The notes under the pieces were generated by a model. It was not told the origin of the DNA and ran no database searches. It saw nothing but the letters and a program-made list of their open reading frames with translations. This document shows positions 1 through 10,500 of a stretch of DNA of 64,000 nt, piece after piece. The position numbers and the translations under genes were made by a program. Every line of letters begins with the position of its first letter. The stretch's first letter is position 1. The stretch is from Bacteroidota bacterium (lineage in GTDB: Bacteria > Bacteroidota > Bacteroidia > Bacteroidales > F082): assembly GCA_018816765.1 (NCBI GenBank), contig JAHIUX010000076.1, positions 1-64,000 on the forward strand. The letters run 5' to 3'.

Positions 1-995
1 ATGTAGATATCCTCAGGCTTACCACAAACGATGGGTTCAAGGTCAATGCCCAGTTTCTTCAAGGCGTCCGGAATATTTTTCTCCTCGCGAATCTGAGCCA
101 CTTTTTTCTCTTCGATGATGATATGGATAGTCAGGTGCCTGCTCGATTGCATGATGAGTGGTTCGAATATCATGCATTTATCCTTATCGAGGAAAGTAAA
201 CACCATATCGAGGTGGATAAACGACTCTGGTTGGTAAGGCAGTTCCTGGAGAATCAGGTGCTTGGTTCCCGGAATTGTCTTCAGGTACTCGAGCACGGCA
301 TCAATTCCCTGGCTCGTGGTGCGGCCACTGATTCCGGCAATGAAAATGTCTTCCCGGGCAATAAGGATATCGCCGCCTTCGATCGTTGCTTTTCCCGATT
401 TGTCGTGCAACTTAACGGGATTTACGGTGTGTGTGGCAAATCCGGGATGATAATCGAAAATGGCTTCCATGATAATTGATTCACGTTCACGCACCTTGCT
501 GGCCATATGGCTGATCATCACCTTGTCGCGCATGCTGAATGAGGCATCGCGGGTAAAAAAGAAATTGGGCAGAGGATGCAGCGAAAATCGTTCATTGTCA
601 AGAAACTTGGTTAGGGTATCTTTCTTCATTTCAACCCCTTCGATAAGCTGGGCGGCAAGGGTAACATTGTCATATGCTGAGATCACCTTACAAATATCAT
701 CTACCGCTTCGCTTTTACAAATCCGCGAAATAATGCTTGTTTTCACCTTTTCATTTGCCAGCACCTCAACGAGTAATTCCTTTACGTCGTAGACGCCTGC
801 AAACAGCTGCAAAACCTGCTTAAACTCATTGTACTCAGGCAATGCCACACTCAGGTTAAGGATGTCGCTATACAACGCCCTTGCCGCATTCTCAGGCGTC
901 ATATTCTCTACCTCAGGTCCCGGCGTGTGAATAATCACATTTTCGAGTTCGCCGATTTCGGAATTGATGCTGACCTGGATTTTTTCTTTAATCAT
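1..995 (-). CDS. arcA: Arginine deiminase, C-terminus beyond window
   Basis: Hydrolyses L-arginine to citrulline and ammonia (guanidino-modifying enzyme fold, cytoplasmic). The reading frame starts at an ATG complement at 995 and stays open to the window edge, giving about 331 residues of a protein usually near 410. Seen: IIHTPGPE near residue 21, FFFTRD at 145-150, EGGD at 206-209 and HLDMVF at 261-266, which match the substrate and catalytic Asp/Glu/His motifs of the family. The nucleophilic Cys normally sits near residue 400 and is outside the window, so an intact active site cannot be confirmed. No arcB or arcC gene lies on the visible side. Agmatine or peptidyl-arginine deiminase is less likely, given the FTRD and HLDMVF spacing. 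Confidence 0.93.
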   Translation of the reverse strand, partial: MIKEKIQVSINSEIGELENVIIHTPGPEVENMTPENAARALYSDILNLSVALPEYNEFKQVLQLFAGVYDVKELLVEVLANEKVKTSIISRICKSEAVDDICKVISAYDNVTLAAQLIEGVEMKKDTLTKFLDNERFSLHPLPNFFFTRDASFSMRDKVMISHMASKVRERESIIMEAIFDYHPGFATHTVNPVKLHDKSGKATIEGGDILIAREDIFIAGISGRTTSQGIDAVLEYLKTIPGTKHLILQELPYQPESFIHLDMVFTFLDKDKCMIFEPLIMQSSRHLTIHIIIEEKKVAQIREEKNIPDALKKLGIDLEPIVCGKPEDIY

Positions 996-1066
996 ATGTT
1001 TATCTGATGGTTGAATCTGGTTTGGGAAAAGATGTGCATTTCATGCCGAAAATTACCTAAAATAAG

Positions 1067-1561
1067 TCAATACAGTTTAATAAAACTAAATCTGTTTCCC
1101 CGTTCCGTTAAAAATCGGATAAAATCAGTGGTTCTGATGACCACTGAGCAGCTGTTGTCGTTTGGGTGAAAGCTGAGTTTTTCATATTGTAGCAGGTTTT
1201 CATCTGCATAAACGACCACATGTTTTGATGTATCATTGATCAGGCCAAAAGGCGACACAGAACCTGGGCTGACACCTAAAAACCGATCCATACGTTCTGC
1301 TGACGCAAAGCTTAGTTTTCCCTGCTTCAGCATCTGCTCAAGGCTGTGGATGCTCAGGTCCTGCAGGTAGTGAAAGGTAACCAGGTAGTGCTGGTTACCC
1401 TTGTGGTTCCGAAAAAACAGGTTCTTGCAATGCACGGCATCCATGCCTTTCCAGTGTAGCAAAACATCTGCTATTGTTGGCGTAGGAGGATGGTCAATGG
1501 CCTCATATTCAATTCCTATGTTTTGCAGATAGTCAAAAACCTGCTTTTTCGGTTCCGGCAT
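1067..1561 (-). CDS. YbaK/ProX-type aminoacyl-tRNA deacylase
   Basis: 164-residue single-domain protein of the YbaK/EbsC fold, most like the PrdX/ProX prolyl-tRNA editing proteins that hydrolyse mischarged Ala- or Cys-tRNA-Pro in trans. Seen: HCKNLFFRNHKG near residue 44 (the conserved K-N-L-F-x-R segment) and GSVSPFGLIND near residue 100 (the G-S-V-S-P-F-G substrate loop). Length fits the free-standing family. The start lies 2 bases after the stop of the upstream TolB-like gene, so the two are probably co-transcribed although no functional link is obvious. The exact mischarged substrate cannot be read from the sequence. Confidence 0.85.
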   Translation of the reverse strand: MPEPKKQVFDYLQNIGIEYEAIDHPPTPTIADVLLHWKGMDAVHCKNLFFRNHKGNQHYLVTFHYLQDLSIHSLEQMLKQGKLSFASAERMDRFLGVSPGSVSPFGLINDTSKHVVVYADENLLQYEKLSFHPNDNSCSVVIRTTDFIRFLTERGNRFSFIKLY

Positions 1562-1563
1562 GC

Positions 1564-2673
1564 TTATTCAATCCAATCTGCTATAAAGAGGTTTGTGTCA
1601 TGTGTGCCACCATTGTTCCGGTTGCTCGAAAAGATCAGTTTCTTTCCGTCGAACGAAAACATTGGAAAAGCATCGAAAGTAGGGTCAAAAGTGATCTGTT
1701 CGAGGTTGTTGCCTTCAAGGTCCACCGTGAAAAGGTTAAACTCATAACCTCTGTTGGAATGGTGATTTGAACTAAAAATAATTTTATCACCTGCGGGAGT
1801 AAAAAACGGTGCCCAGTTGGCTTTTCCAAGTCTGGTAACCTGACGCAGGTTGCTGCCATCAACATCGCACACATAGATTTCCATATTGGTCGGCATCACC
1901 AATCCCTGTGCAAGGAGGTCTTTGTATTCTTTTTGTTCTTCAGGTGTTTTTGGACGCGATGACCTGAATACCAGTTTGCTGCCATCGGGCGAGAAAAATG
2001 CACCACCGTCATAACCCAGTTCATGCGTGATCTGGGTAATGTTTCCTCCATCTATATCCATGGTATACAGTTCAAGGTCGCCTGAACGCAACGAGGTAAA
2101 CACGATTTTATCGCCTTTGGGCGAAACTGTTGCTTCGGCGTCGTAGCCATCGCCGCCAACAAGGGTGTCCAGTATCTGGCCTTTCAGGTTTGAAACATAG
2201 ATATCAAATTCGGCATACACTGGCCATACATATTTGTGATCTTCCCTTGGCTCTGGAAGGGGAGGACAGGCAGCGTTTCCGGCATGTGTGGATGCAAACA
2301 GGATGGTGGTATCGCCTGGCATAAAGTAAGAACAGGTTGTCCGGCCAAGGCCCGTGCTGATGAGTTGAGGAATTTGCTGTTTGAAATTGGCTTGATCAAG
2401 GCGGGTGTAGAAAATCTGGTCACACTCAAGTAACCAATCCGCGTTATTCGACTGAAAAGTAATCATTTGATTGTCGAAGCTGAAGTAAGCTTCAGCATTG
2501 TCTCCGCCGTAGCTGATTTGCCTGACATTGGTCAGGTGTCTTTCTTTTGCATAATGGATGGTATCGCTGCTGCCTTTTGCAGATGCGCTGGTATCCTTGC
2601 TGTCAGCTGATTGGCGCGGCTGGCAGGCTGCTGCCATGTATAAAAGTGAACTAAAAATAAGTAGTTTTTTCAT
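1564..2673 (-). CDS. TolB-like beta-propeller lipoprotein
   Basis: 369 residues from the chosen ATG at 2673; an in-frame ATG at 2703 would add 10 residues ahead of the signal peptide. The MKKLLIFSSLLYMAAAC start is a lipoprotein signal with Cys17 as the lipidated residue. The rest carries repeated PD40/WD40-like blades of TolB type, for example A-T-V-S-P-K-G-D-K-I-V-F-T-S and F-F-S-P-D-G-S-K-L-V-F-R-S, each followed by a D-I-D-G-G/S-N turn. These propellers usually bind partner proteins at the outer membrane or in the periplasm. No enzyme motif is visible. It is the first gene of a two-gene unit with the tRNA-editing protein. Confidence 0.8.
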   Translation of the reverse strand: MKKLLIFSSLLYMAAACQPRQSADSKDTSASAKGSSDTIHYAKERHLTNVRQISYGGDNAEAYFSFDNQMITFQSNNADWLLECDQIFYTRLDQANFKQQIPQLISTGLGRTTCSYFMPGDTTILFASTHAGNAACPPLPEPREDHKYVWPVYAEFDIYVSNLKGQILDTLVGGDGYDAEATVSPKGDKIVFTSLRSGDLELYTMDIDGGNITQITHELGYDGGAFFSPDGSKLVFRSSRPKTPEEQKEYKDLLAQGLVMPTNMEIYVCDVDGSNLRQVTRLGKANWAPFFTPAGDKIIFSSNHHSNRGYEFNLFTVDLEGNNLEQITFDPTFDAFPMFSFDGKKLIFSSNRNNGGTHDTNLFIADWIE

Positions 2674-2700
2674 GTAGTGAAATTTAGTGTTTGATTGGCG

Positions 2701-2708
2701 CAAAAATA
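2701..2708 (-). promoter_or_regulatory. Probable -7 element for the TolB-like gene
   Basis: Minus-strand TATTTTTG fits the Bacteroidota TAnnTTTG consensus and lies 28 bases from the ATG at 2673. No TTG was found 19-21 bases upstream, so only the -7 element supports it. Confidence 0.45.
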
Positions 2709-2835
2709 ATCATTTTTCCCGACCTGCTTTTGCAGCGAGTTGGCTGCAAGGGGAATATTTAGCCAGGTACTGCTTGTACCATGCCTGCATTTTACCTTGA
2801 AAAGCTTCTGACTACCATAGTGTTTTAAGCTGATT

Positions 2836-5652
2836 TCAGGAAGGTATTTTTCCCTTCAGGGCGAGGGCTGTATAGGAATCTGTACAGGTAATCAGGACTT
2901 CAGGAGTGCCCTCAAAAACAATGTTTCCACCTTTTTCGCCACCTTCAGGTCCGAGATCAATGATCCAGTCAGCGCTTTTGATGATATCGGGATTGTGTTC
3001 AATCACAATGATTGAATGGCCATTTTCGATCAGGGCATTAAAGGCTGCGAGCAGCTTGCTGATGTCGTGAAAATGAAGCCCTGTTGTGGGCTCATCAAAG
3101 ATGAACAGGGCAGGTTTGTCGATCTGGCCCTTGGTCAGAAAAAACGCCAGCTTGATACGCTGTGCTTCGCCACCACTCAAGGTGCTCGACGACTGGCCCA
3201 GTCTCAGATAACCTAATCCCACATCCTGCAAAGGTTTCAGCTTGGCCGCTATCCTTGTGGCTGCCTGGTTGCTTTTTGCATGGGCGTCGAAGAAATCGAC
3301 GGCATCGTCAATGGTCATTGCCAGTATATCGGTGATGCTCTGCTGGTGGAACTTCACATCGAGCACCTCTTCCTTAAACCTGTTGCCATCGCAGTGTTCG
3401 CAAATCAGGTAAACATCAGCCATAAACTGCATTTCAATCTTCACCTTACCTTCGCCTTCGCATACATCGCAGCGGCCCCCCGGCACGTTAAAGGAAAAAT
3501 AGCCGGGCTTATACCCCCTGGTCTTTGAAAGTTTCTGGTCGGCATATAGTTGCCTGATGTCGTCGTATGCTTTTACATAAGTCGCCGGGTTTGATCGTGA
3601 AGAACGACCGATCGGGTTCTGGTCGATCATTTCGACAGCAGAGATACAATGCACATCGCCTCGCAGTTCACCATAACGGCCTGTTCTATCGGCCTGTCCG
3701 CCAAGTCGTTTCCTGACTGCCGGAAAAAGAATGCCGCGCACAAGCGATGACTTTCCTGAGCCACTGACCCCGGTAACAACCGTGAGCACCTGTAGTGGAA
3801 ACTTCACCATCAGGTTCTTGAGGTTGTTTTCTCCGGCGCCTGTCAGTTCGAGGAAGTCGCGCCAGTGTCTGCGCTTTAAAGGAACGGCTATTTGTTTTCT
3901 TCCCGAAAGGTATGCTCCTGTCAGGCTGGCTTCTGAGGCTAAAATTTCGTTGTATGTTCCCTGAAAAACGAGTTCACCGCCATGACTTCCGGCCATTGGA
4001 CCAATGTCGATCACCTGATCGGCGGCTTTGATGATGTCTTCATCATGCTCAACAACAATAACGGTATTGCCAATATCGCGCAAGCGTTGCAGTATGCTGA
4101 TCAGCCGGAGTGTGTCGCGCGGATGAAGTCCGATGCTGGGTTCATCGAGGATATATGTTGAGCCTACAAGGCTGCTGCCCAGTGAAGTGGCAAGATTAAT
4201 GCGCTGTGATTCGCCACCTGATAGCGTGTTTGAAAGCCGGTTAAGTGTCAGATAACCAAGTCCAACGTCATACAAAAAACCAAGCCGTGATTTAATTTCG
4301 GTCAGCAAGCGGGTTGCGATGGTAAGGTCACGGTGAGATAACTGTATCTGATTAAAATGGGTAATCAGCTTGTGGATGGGCATGGTGACAAGTTCAGGAA
4401 TCGTAATCCCGTCAACCAATACATATGCGGCATCTTTTCTAAGCCGTGTTCCTTTGCAATCAGGACAGGTTGTTTTTCCGCGGTAGCGCGACAGCATGAC
4501 CCTGTATTGTATCTTGTAGGTTTGCTCTTCAATCTGGCTGAAGAATGCATTTAATCCTTCAAAATACTGGTTTCCGGTCCAAAGCAGCTCCTGCTGTTCC
4601 TCATTTAATTCATAAAAGGGTTTATGGACCGGAAAATTGAATTTGTCGGCATTGGCAATAAGCACATCTTTCCATTCACCCATTTTCTCGCCTTTCCAGC
4701 AGGCGATAGCGCCCTCGAAAACCGATAGTCCTTTGTTGGGGACAACCAAATCAGGGTCGATTCCGATGATGCTGCCAAAGCCTTCGCAGGTCTTGCACGC
4801 GCCATAGGGGTTATTGAAGGTAAACATATTTACCGAAGGCTCTTCGAACACGATGCCGTCAGCTTCAAACTTGTTCGAGAATTCAATCTCAGCCACCCGG
4901 GCATTGCTTTCGTAACGCAAAATGCACCTGCCGTGACCTTCGTAAAAGGCCGTTTGCACCGAGTCGGCCACCCTGGCCGTCAAATCATCATCCTTTGGAG
5001 CCGTTTTTACCCTGTCGACGAGGATAGAGAATGATGCTACAGATTGTAGCGTGTTTTCTTCATTTAACAGCGATTCAATCCGGTAAATCTCATCATTAGC
5101 AAATACCCTGTTGAATCCTTGTTGAAGCAGTACGGTCAGGTGTTCTTCGGGTTTTCGGCCGGGAATAAGTTGAACTGGCGCCAGGATAAGCACTGTTTGA
5201 TTGGGTTCGAGGCTGAAAAAATACGAAACCACATCACTGACCTGATGCCGTTTCACCAAAGCGCCCGATAGTGGCGAAAAGGTTTTACCGACGCGGGCAT
5301 ACAGCAATTTGATGTACTCATAGACTTCGGTCGAAGTGCCTACGGTAGACCTCGGGTTGCGCGAATTCACCTTCTGTTCAATGGCGATAGCTGGTGAAAG
5401 TCCACTGATATGATCAACCTCGGGTTTGTTCATACGGCCCAGAAATTGGCGCGCATAGGCGCTCAGGCTTTCAACATACCTACGCTGCCCTTCGGCATAC
5501 AAGGTGTCGAAAGCCAGTGATGACTTCCCTGAACCGGATAAACCTGTAATAACGATCAGTTTATTGTGCGGAATATCAACGGAGAGGTTATTCAGGTTGT
5601 TTACCCTCGCCCTCGAAATATGAATGTACTTTTGCCTGTTTTCCTTACTCAT
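2836..5652 (-). CDS. uvrA: UvrA excinuclease ABC subunit A
   Basis: ATPase that scans DNA for bulky lesions with UvrB and loads it for nucleotide excision repair. 938 residues, normal for the family. Seen: two ABC modules with Walker [10 protein letters not shown] (37-45) and GVSGSGKSS, signature motifs LSGGESQRI and [10 protein letters not shown], and Walker B-type FDEPTTGLH. The paired zinc-finger cysteines are present: CKTC with CPDC in the first half and CDVC with CEHC in the second, the latter being the DNA-binding finger. It stands alone with no uvrB or uvrC nearby. Species of this phylum often carry two UvrA paralogues; I cannot tell which one this is. Confidence 0.95.
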   Translation of the reverse strand: MSKENRQKYIHISRARVNNLNNLSVDIPHNKLIVITGLSGSGKSSLAFDTLYAEGQRRYVESLSAYARQFLGRMNKPEVDHISGLSPAIAIEQKVNSRNPRSTVGTSTEVYEYIKLLYARVGKTFSPLSGALVKRHQVSDVVSYFFSLEPNQTVLILAPVQLIPGRKPEEHLTVLLQQGFNRVFANDEIYRIESLLNEENTLQSVASFSILVDRVKTAPKDDDLTARVADSVQTAFYEGHGRCILRYESNARVAEIEFSNKFEADGIVFEEPSVNMFTFNNPYGACKTCEGFGSIIGIDPDLVVPNKGLSVFEGAIACWKGEKMGEWKDVLIANADKFNFPVHKPFYELNEEQQELLWTGNQYFEGLNAFFSQIEEQTYKIQYRVMLSRYRGKTTCPDCKGTRLRKDAAYVLVDGITIPELVTMPIHKLITHFNQIQLSHRDLTIATRLLTEIKSRLGFLYDVGLGYLTLNRLSNTLSGGESQRINLATSLGSSLVGSTYILDEPSIGLHPRDTLRLISILQRLRDIGNTVIVVEHDEDIIKAADQVIDIGPMAGSHGGELVFQGTYNEILASEASLTGAYLSGRKQIAVPLKRRHWRDFLELTGAGENNLKNLMVKFPLQVLTVVTGVSGSGKSSLVRGILFPAVRKRLGGQADRTGRYGELRGDVHCISAVEMIDQNPIGRSSRSNPATYVKAYDDIRQLYADQKLSKTRGYKPGYFSFNVPGGRCDVCEGEGKVKIEMQFMADVYLICEHCDGNRFKEEVLDVKFHQQSITDILAMTIDDAVDFFDAHAKSNQAATRIAAKLKPLQDVGLGYLRLGQSSSTLSGGEAQRIKLAFFLTKGQIDKPALFIFDEPTTGLHFHDISKLLAAFNALIENGHSIIVIEHNPDIIKSADWIIDLGPEGGEKGGNIVFEGTPEVLITCTDSYTALALKGKIPS

Positions 5653-5698
5653 CCAATACGATCAATCAAAAAAATTTTGGCGAAATTACCAATTAATC

Positions 5699-5728
5699 TT
5701 GCGAAATAAATTTTCATGTTTATATTTG
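5699..5728 (+). promoter_or_regulatory. Bacteroidota-type promoter of the sigma factor gene
   Basis: TTG at 5699-5701, a 19-base spacer, then TATATTTG at 5721-5728: a full match to TTG-N19-21-TAnnTTTG. The predicted leader is about 100 bases and contains an AGGAGGA at 5768-5774 that precedes no ATG, GTG or TTG start. Confidence 0.75.
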
Positions 5729-5833
5729 CGTGTTAATACTTGTGAAATTAACCCTTAAAAACCCTTCAGGAGGACATCTATCGGATTAACTATACCCTTT
5801 TAAATCATTGACTTACATAAAAAGGGAGGCTCC

Positions 5834-6421
5834 ATGAGCGCTAAACAAATGAGCGACCAAGAGCTGGTAAATAGTTATCTGAAGGGTAATCATACCAGTT
5901 TTGAGACATTGGTAAACAGGCATCAGGCCCGCATTTATTCTTATGTCCTGATGTTGGTTAAGGACAGGCAATTGGCTGATGATATTTTTCAGGATACCTT
6001 TATCAAAATTATACGCACACTGAAGAGTGGAGCGTATAAGGAAGACGGGAAATTTATCCAATGGGCCATGCGTATTGCACACAACCTGATCATTGATCAC
6101 TTCCGCAAATCGAAAAGGCTGCCGACTGTTGATTCACAGTTCGATGATACAGGCATTGTCAGGCAGTTAAATTCAAATCATCCTTCTATTGAAGAACAAA
6201 TCATTACTGAACAGATTCATGAAGACCTGCGCAAAATGATCGCCTTTCTGCCCGAGGAGCAACGCGAAGTGCTCTACCTGAGGCTCTATGCTGAAATGAG
6301 TTTTAAAGACATCTCAGAAATGACGGGCGTCAGCATAAACACTGCACTGGGCAGAATGCGCTATGCTTTAATCAATATGCGGAAAATGGCTAAAGACAAC
6401 AACGTAACACTCACTGTGTAA
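5834..6421 (+). CDS. ECF-type RNA polymerase sigma factor
   Basis: 195 residues with the two-domain sigma-70 ECF layout. Region 2 (about 11-80) contains FETLVNRHQARIYSYV and the D-D-I-F-Q-D-T-F core-binding segment. Region 4 (about 130-185) contains FLPEEQREVLYLR and the helix-turn-helix FKDISEMTGVSINTALGRMRYA. The chosen ATG has AGGGAGG at 5823-5829, a strong Shine-Dalgarno for this phylum. No FecR-type or other transmembrane anti-sigma gene follows; instead a 69-residue ORF lies 126 bases downstream. The stimulus and regulon are unknown. Confidence 0.93.
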   Translation: MSAKQMSDQELVNSYLKGNHTSFETLVNRHQARIYSYVLMLVKDRQLADDIFQDTFIKIIRTLKSGAYKEDGKFIQWAMRIAHNLIIDHFRKSKRLPTVDSQFDDTGIVRQLNSNHPSIEEQIITEQIHEDLRKMIAFLPEEQREVLYLRLYAEMSFKDISEMTGVSINTALGRMRYALINMRKMAKDNNVTLTV

Positions 6422-6547
6422 CTGATTATGTGTTTTTTTTGCACCTGGCAGCACCTCAACAGGCTATTTGAAAAATTCTTTATCCGTCTGTATACTAAGC
6501 CTTGATCCTTGCCGTTATTTTGGGGATTACTCACCAAAACAACACGC

Positions 6548-6757
6548 ATGAAGAAAAGTTTTACACCTCTCTTACAAACGAACGACATCAATCAATTTCA
6601 GCCCGAACTGCAGCAAAGGATTCGCCTTAACATGCGAAAGTACCTTGGTGAAGCCCATGCCAGCGAGTTAAGCATGAAAAAAATATTGGGTTTTGCATGT
6701 TCGTTACACATGATTCATACAGCCCAGGCCGGATCGTTCGAAGCCTTGACAAACTAA
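6548..6757 (+). CDS. Small protein of unknown function, downstream of sigma factor
   Basis: 69 residues from an ATG at 6548; an earlier in-frame start at 6509 lacks support. Not recognised. It has basic and helical segments (for example LQQRIRLNMRKYLGE) and no signal peptide, membrane segment or known motif. It is followed directly by a strong terminator, so it seems to be the last gene of the sigma factor transcript. Its position where an anti-sigma or accessory gene normally sits suggests a regulatory partner, but this is only inferred from location. Confidence 0.55.
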   Translation: MKKSFTPLLQTNDINQFQPELQQRIRLNMRKYLGEAHASELSMKKILGFACSLHMIHTAQAGSFEALTN

Positions 6758-6778
6758 GCCGGGCCTTAAAAAAACCTG

Positions 6779-6815
6779 AAACACCTGAAGATATTAACCT
6801 CAGGTGTTTTTTTTA
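6779..6815 (+). terminator. Rho-independent terminator
   Basis: Perfect 10-bp stem (6779-6788 with 6800-6809, arms AAACACCTGA/TCAGGTGTTT), 11-base loop, then a run of T. Ends the sigma factor/small ORF transcript. Confidence 0.85.
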
Positions 6816-6917
6816 TACTTGATTATTGACCATAATTACATTAATTTTAATCAGTTTTTACCTTATTGGAACATTGGATAAACGCATTTGTTATTAATTG
6901 TAAATAATTAATTATCA

Positions 6918-7277
6918 ATGAAAAAGGACATTAACTGGACACGCATCTTGCACATTACAGGCGTGGTGTTACTGGTTGCCGGAGCAATTGATCCATTAGA
7001 GGGTTCGGTGTTGATCCTGGTTGGTAGCGCCATGCTTGCCTTGTCGCTTTACCTGAAAAAGGACCAACAATGGAAGCTGTTTGGGTATTTGCTGCTGGCA
7101 ATCGTAATTGGTGTAGGGGCGCTTTTTTATTTGTCTTCGCTGGGTGGATTTGGTGGAACATCAGCCTTGTCGTGGTGGTGGGGATTGTTCATTGTACCTT
7201 ATCCGCTTGCATGGCTCGTTGCCATCATTTTTCTCATCAGAAGGGCTACACGGAAAAAAAAGTTGGCAGGCACTTAG
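6918..7277 (+). CDS. Small integral membrane protein, unknown function
   Basis: 119 residues with about four hydrophobic segments (ITGVVLLVAGAIDP, GSVLILVGSAMLALSLYL, LFGYLLLAIVIGVGALFYL, WGLFIVPYPLAWLVAIIFLI), basic loops and a very basic C-terminal tail RRATRKKK. This fits a small inner-membrane protein with a cytoplasmic C-terminus. No family is recognised. It lies between a terminator and a 285-base gap, so it is probably monocistronic. Confidence 0.7.
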   Translation: MKKDINWTRILHITGVVLLVAGAIDPLEGSVLILVGSAMLALSLYLKKDQQWKLFGYLLLAIVIGVGALFYLSSLGGFGGTSALSWWWGLFIVPYPLAWLVAIIFLIRRATRKKKLAGT

Positions 7278-7562
7278 TTGCTTGACAACCTGATGAATAA
7301 TCCCTGAGGATAATCGTAGTTTATTCCTCAGCCATTGCTGATGTTGCTTTTTGCTGGCCGCTTAATAACCTAAGCAGATTAAATAAAACATTTTTTGTGT
7401 TTAGAAAAACGCTGTATATAAGTGTATTACTACCTTTCGCATTTCACGAATCTTAGTTCGCTTGTGCTTATCCAACCATTTTTTTGTGAATATTATTCAT
7501 CGGCTTTTTCCCTGGCAGGACTGATATATTCAGTATTTTAGCATCATTAATATTCCTTCCCA
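7278..7562. other. Intergenic region before the macroglobulin gene
   Basis: 285 bases with no ORF. It holds an inverted repeat CTGAGGA/TCCTCAG around 7303-7329 without a T run. It also has a TACCTTTC near 7430, one base from the TAnnTTTG consensus. I could not assign a confident promoter for the gene at 7563. Confidence 0.4.
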
Positions 7563-10500
7563 ATGACCAAGCTAAAACCTGCCATGGCCTTTCTGGCTGT
7601 TGTATTCATGTTGATTAGTACATCCTGTCAACGTAACCCTTCAATAGTTAAAGCCGATCCTGAGTTTGCTGCTTACGTGTCCGCATTCAGCACGGGCTTC
7701 ATTCCAGTTGATGCACCGATTGTCGTTCAGTTAAGCTCAAAACCTGATGTTGAGGCTGTTCCCGGGCAGGAAATCGATCAACAGCTGTTTAGCTTTAAAC
7801 CGTCCATTGCAGGAAAAGCTTACTGGGTGAATGAAACCCAGATACGCTTCATTCCTGATCAGCTTTTACCCTATGACCAGGTGCTGGAAGTCAGTTTTTT
7901 CTTAAACAAAATACGGAAAGTAGAAGAGAAATTTCACATTTTCAGGTTTAGCATCAGGACACTTCCAATCACCTTTTCAGTTGAACCTCCTGTATTGGAG
8001 GCTTATCAATCAACAGATTACACATGGAACAGCCTGAAGGGTGTTTTGGTGTTTTCAAACCAGATTGAACTAAAAAAGATTGACGGGTTGATGCAAGCCA
8101 AACTCAACACAACTTCATTGCGTATAAAGGTGTTAGCTACAGAAACTCCCGAAGTGTTTCATTATGTGATCGATAGTATCCAACGAACAGATGCCCGCCA
8201 ACAGCTAATCCTGAGCTGGGACGGCAAAACTATTGGGACTAAGGTCAGTGGATCTGAGACGATAAGCATCCCTTCCATTGGGACGTTCAAAGTCGAAAAA
8301 GTGAAGGTGATAAACAGTCCTGAGCAACGAATTGAAATATATTTTTCTGACCCTGTGAGCCAGACGCAACTCATTGACGGGCTTGTTTACCTTGATAAAG
8401 AGGTTAAAGTCAATTTCAAATGCGAAAAAAACAAGGTTCTTGTTTATCCTGACCAGGTTCAAGGTGGCACATTTACGATGGTTGTGGCGGCAGGGATTGA
8501 GAATTCTGCCCATGAGAAATTAGGGGAAACCTATTCGGAAGTAATTAGTTTCGATAAACCAAAACCCGCTGTTAAGTTTACAGGCAAAGGAACGATCATG
8601 ACCAGTAGCAACAAGCGTCAGCTGCCTTTTCAGGCAATTGGACTCAGCGCGGTGGATGTGCAGGTGGTTCAGGTATTTGAAAGCAATGTGCAACAGTTTT
8701 TGCAATGGAACAGCCTTGATGGAAGCAATGAAATTAACAGGGTTGGAAGACTCGTCGCGAAGAAGCGCATTGAGCTTGGTCAGCAGGAAGGCATGCCCCT
8801 TGTTTGGAAAAACTACTCAATCGACCTCGACAAACTGCTTGGTAACCAAACAGCTTCTATCTACAGGGTTTACTTATCCTTTAAACAAGCCTATGCAATC
8901 ATTGGTTGCCCGCCGACTGCTGATGCTGAGCATGCTGACATTGCCGCAGTTGACATTGGGGTTTCTGAAAAAGCACTTTCGCAGTGGGAATTTCAGGCCT
9001 ATTACGACCCGGATTACTACTATCCGGACAATTTCAACTGGCAGGAAAGGGATGATCCCTGTTCACCATCATATTATTACAGCGATCATTTCGCCAGTAA
9101 AAATGTATTGGTCTCTGATCTTGGACTGATTGCGAAAAACGCCGACCTGAGCAAAAAGGAGTACCTGTTTTATACAAATAACCTATTGACAACCAATAGC
9201 ATGTCTGGTATTAAGGTGAAAATGTATGATTTTCAGCAACAGCTCATCAGCGAAGGCCTTACCAACGAGCAAGGAAAAGTAAGGTTAAGCGCAGGCATGG
9301 TAAAGCCATTTCTGGCTATTGCCAGTGATGGACAGCACCAAACCTACCTCAAACTCGATCCAGGTTTTGCCCTGGCTGTCAGTCGCTTCGATGTAGGTGG
9401 CGAGCAAACGCAACAGGGTTTCAAGGGTTTCGTGTATACAGAAAGGGGCGTTTACAGACCTGGTGACACCATTTTTATGGCGTTTATTCTCCGCGGATCA
9501 GACGAAAAGCTCCCCGAAAATTACCCTGTGGTGTGTGAACTCTACAATGCACGACAGCAAATGGTTGCAAAACAAACATCGGTAAATGCCATTGACGGAA
9601 TCTTCGTCTTTAAACTCCCAACAAGCCCGGAGTCACCTACCGGATTATGGCTTGCGAAGATTACAGCAGGTTCAGCATCGTTTGATAAACGCATCAGGGT
9701 CGAAACCATCAAACCAAACAGGCTTAAGGTAAAGTTTGACTTTGGTCTGAGTCAATTGTCGTATACTGACCGCAAGCAGCCGGCTGAACTGGAAGTGTCG
9801 TGGTTACACGGGGCTAAGGCGTCTGGCATTGAAACGAGTCTCGAAATGACTGCTATTCCTGATAAAATTGCCTTTAATAAATTCAACGGTTTTGTCTTTG
9901 AAGATAACTCACGATATTTTTATACAGAGCAAGTGCTTATGGCAAAGGGTCAAACAGATGCCGACGGAAAGTTTAAATTTAAGCTTGACATTCCCGCTTA
10001 TCACGATGCCAGAGGCAGGCTTAAACTCAACTTCGTTGCCAGGGCAATGGAGCCAGGCGGAGATATTACCACCGCCATTCAAAGCATGGAGTATAATCCA
10101 TTCAGCAGGTATGTCGGTATACGTCCACCAGCGGTTAATGCATCAGGCTTTCTGACGACAGACACAACCCAAACATTTGAGATTGCTGTTTTAAATCACC
10201 AGGGTCTGCCTGTTGACGTGCCTGAGTTGTTGATCGAAATTTTTAAAATGGATTGGTCATGGTGGTGGTCAGGCAACGGGAGCGATCAGGCAAACTACAT
10301 CAGCACACCCACTGAAAACCTGGTTTACCGTGAAACTGTTGCAGCAACAAATGGCAAAGCGCTGCTCCGATACAAACTGAAATACCCCAGCTGGGGAAAT
10401 TATTTTGTCCGGGTGAGAGATGTCCGGGGTGGACATAGCGCATCCGTAATGACGTATTTCGATTGGCCCGATTGGTATTCGCGCGATGGGAGGGCTAACA

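Noticed and set aside
2730-2749. TTGCAGC/GCTGCAA hairpin between uvrA and the TolB-like gene as a terminator
   Set aside because: Seven-bp stem without a T run on either strand.
5768-5810. Short leader peptide after AGGAGGA in the sigma factor leader
   Set aside because: No ATG, GTG or TTG start lies at a usable distance; kept only as a possible regulatory site.
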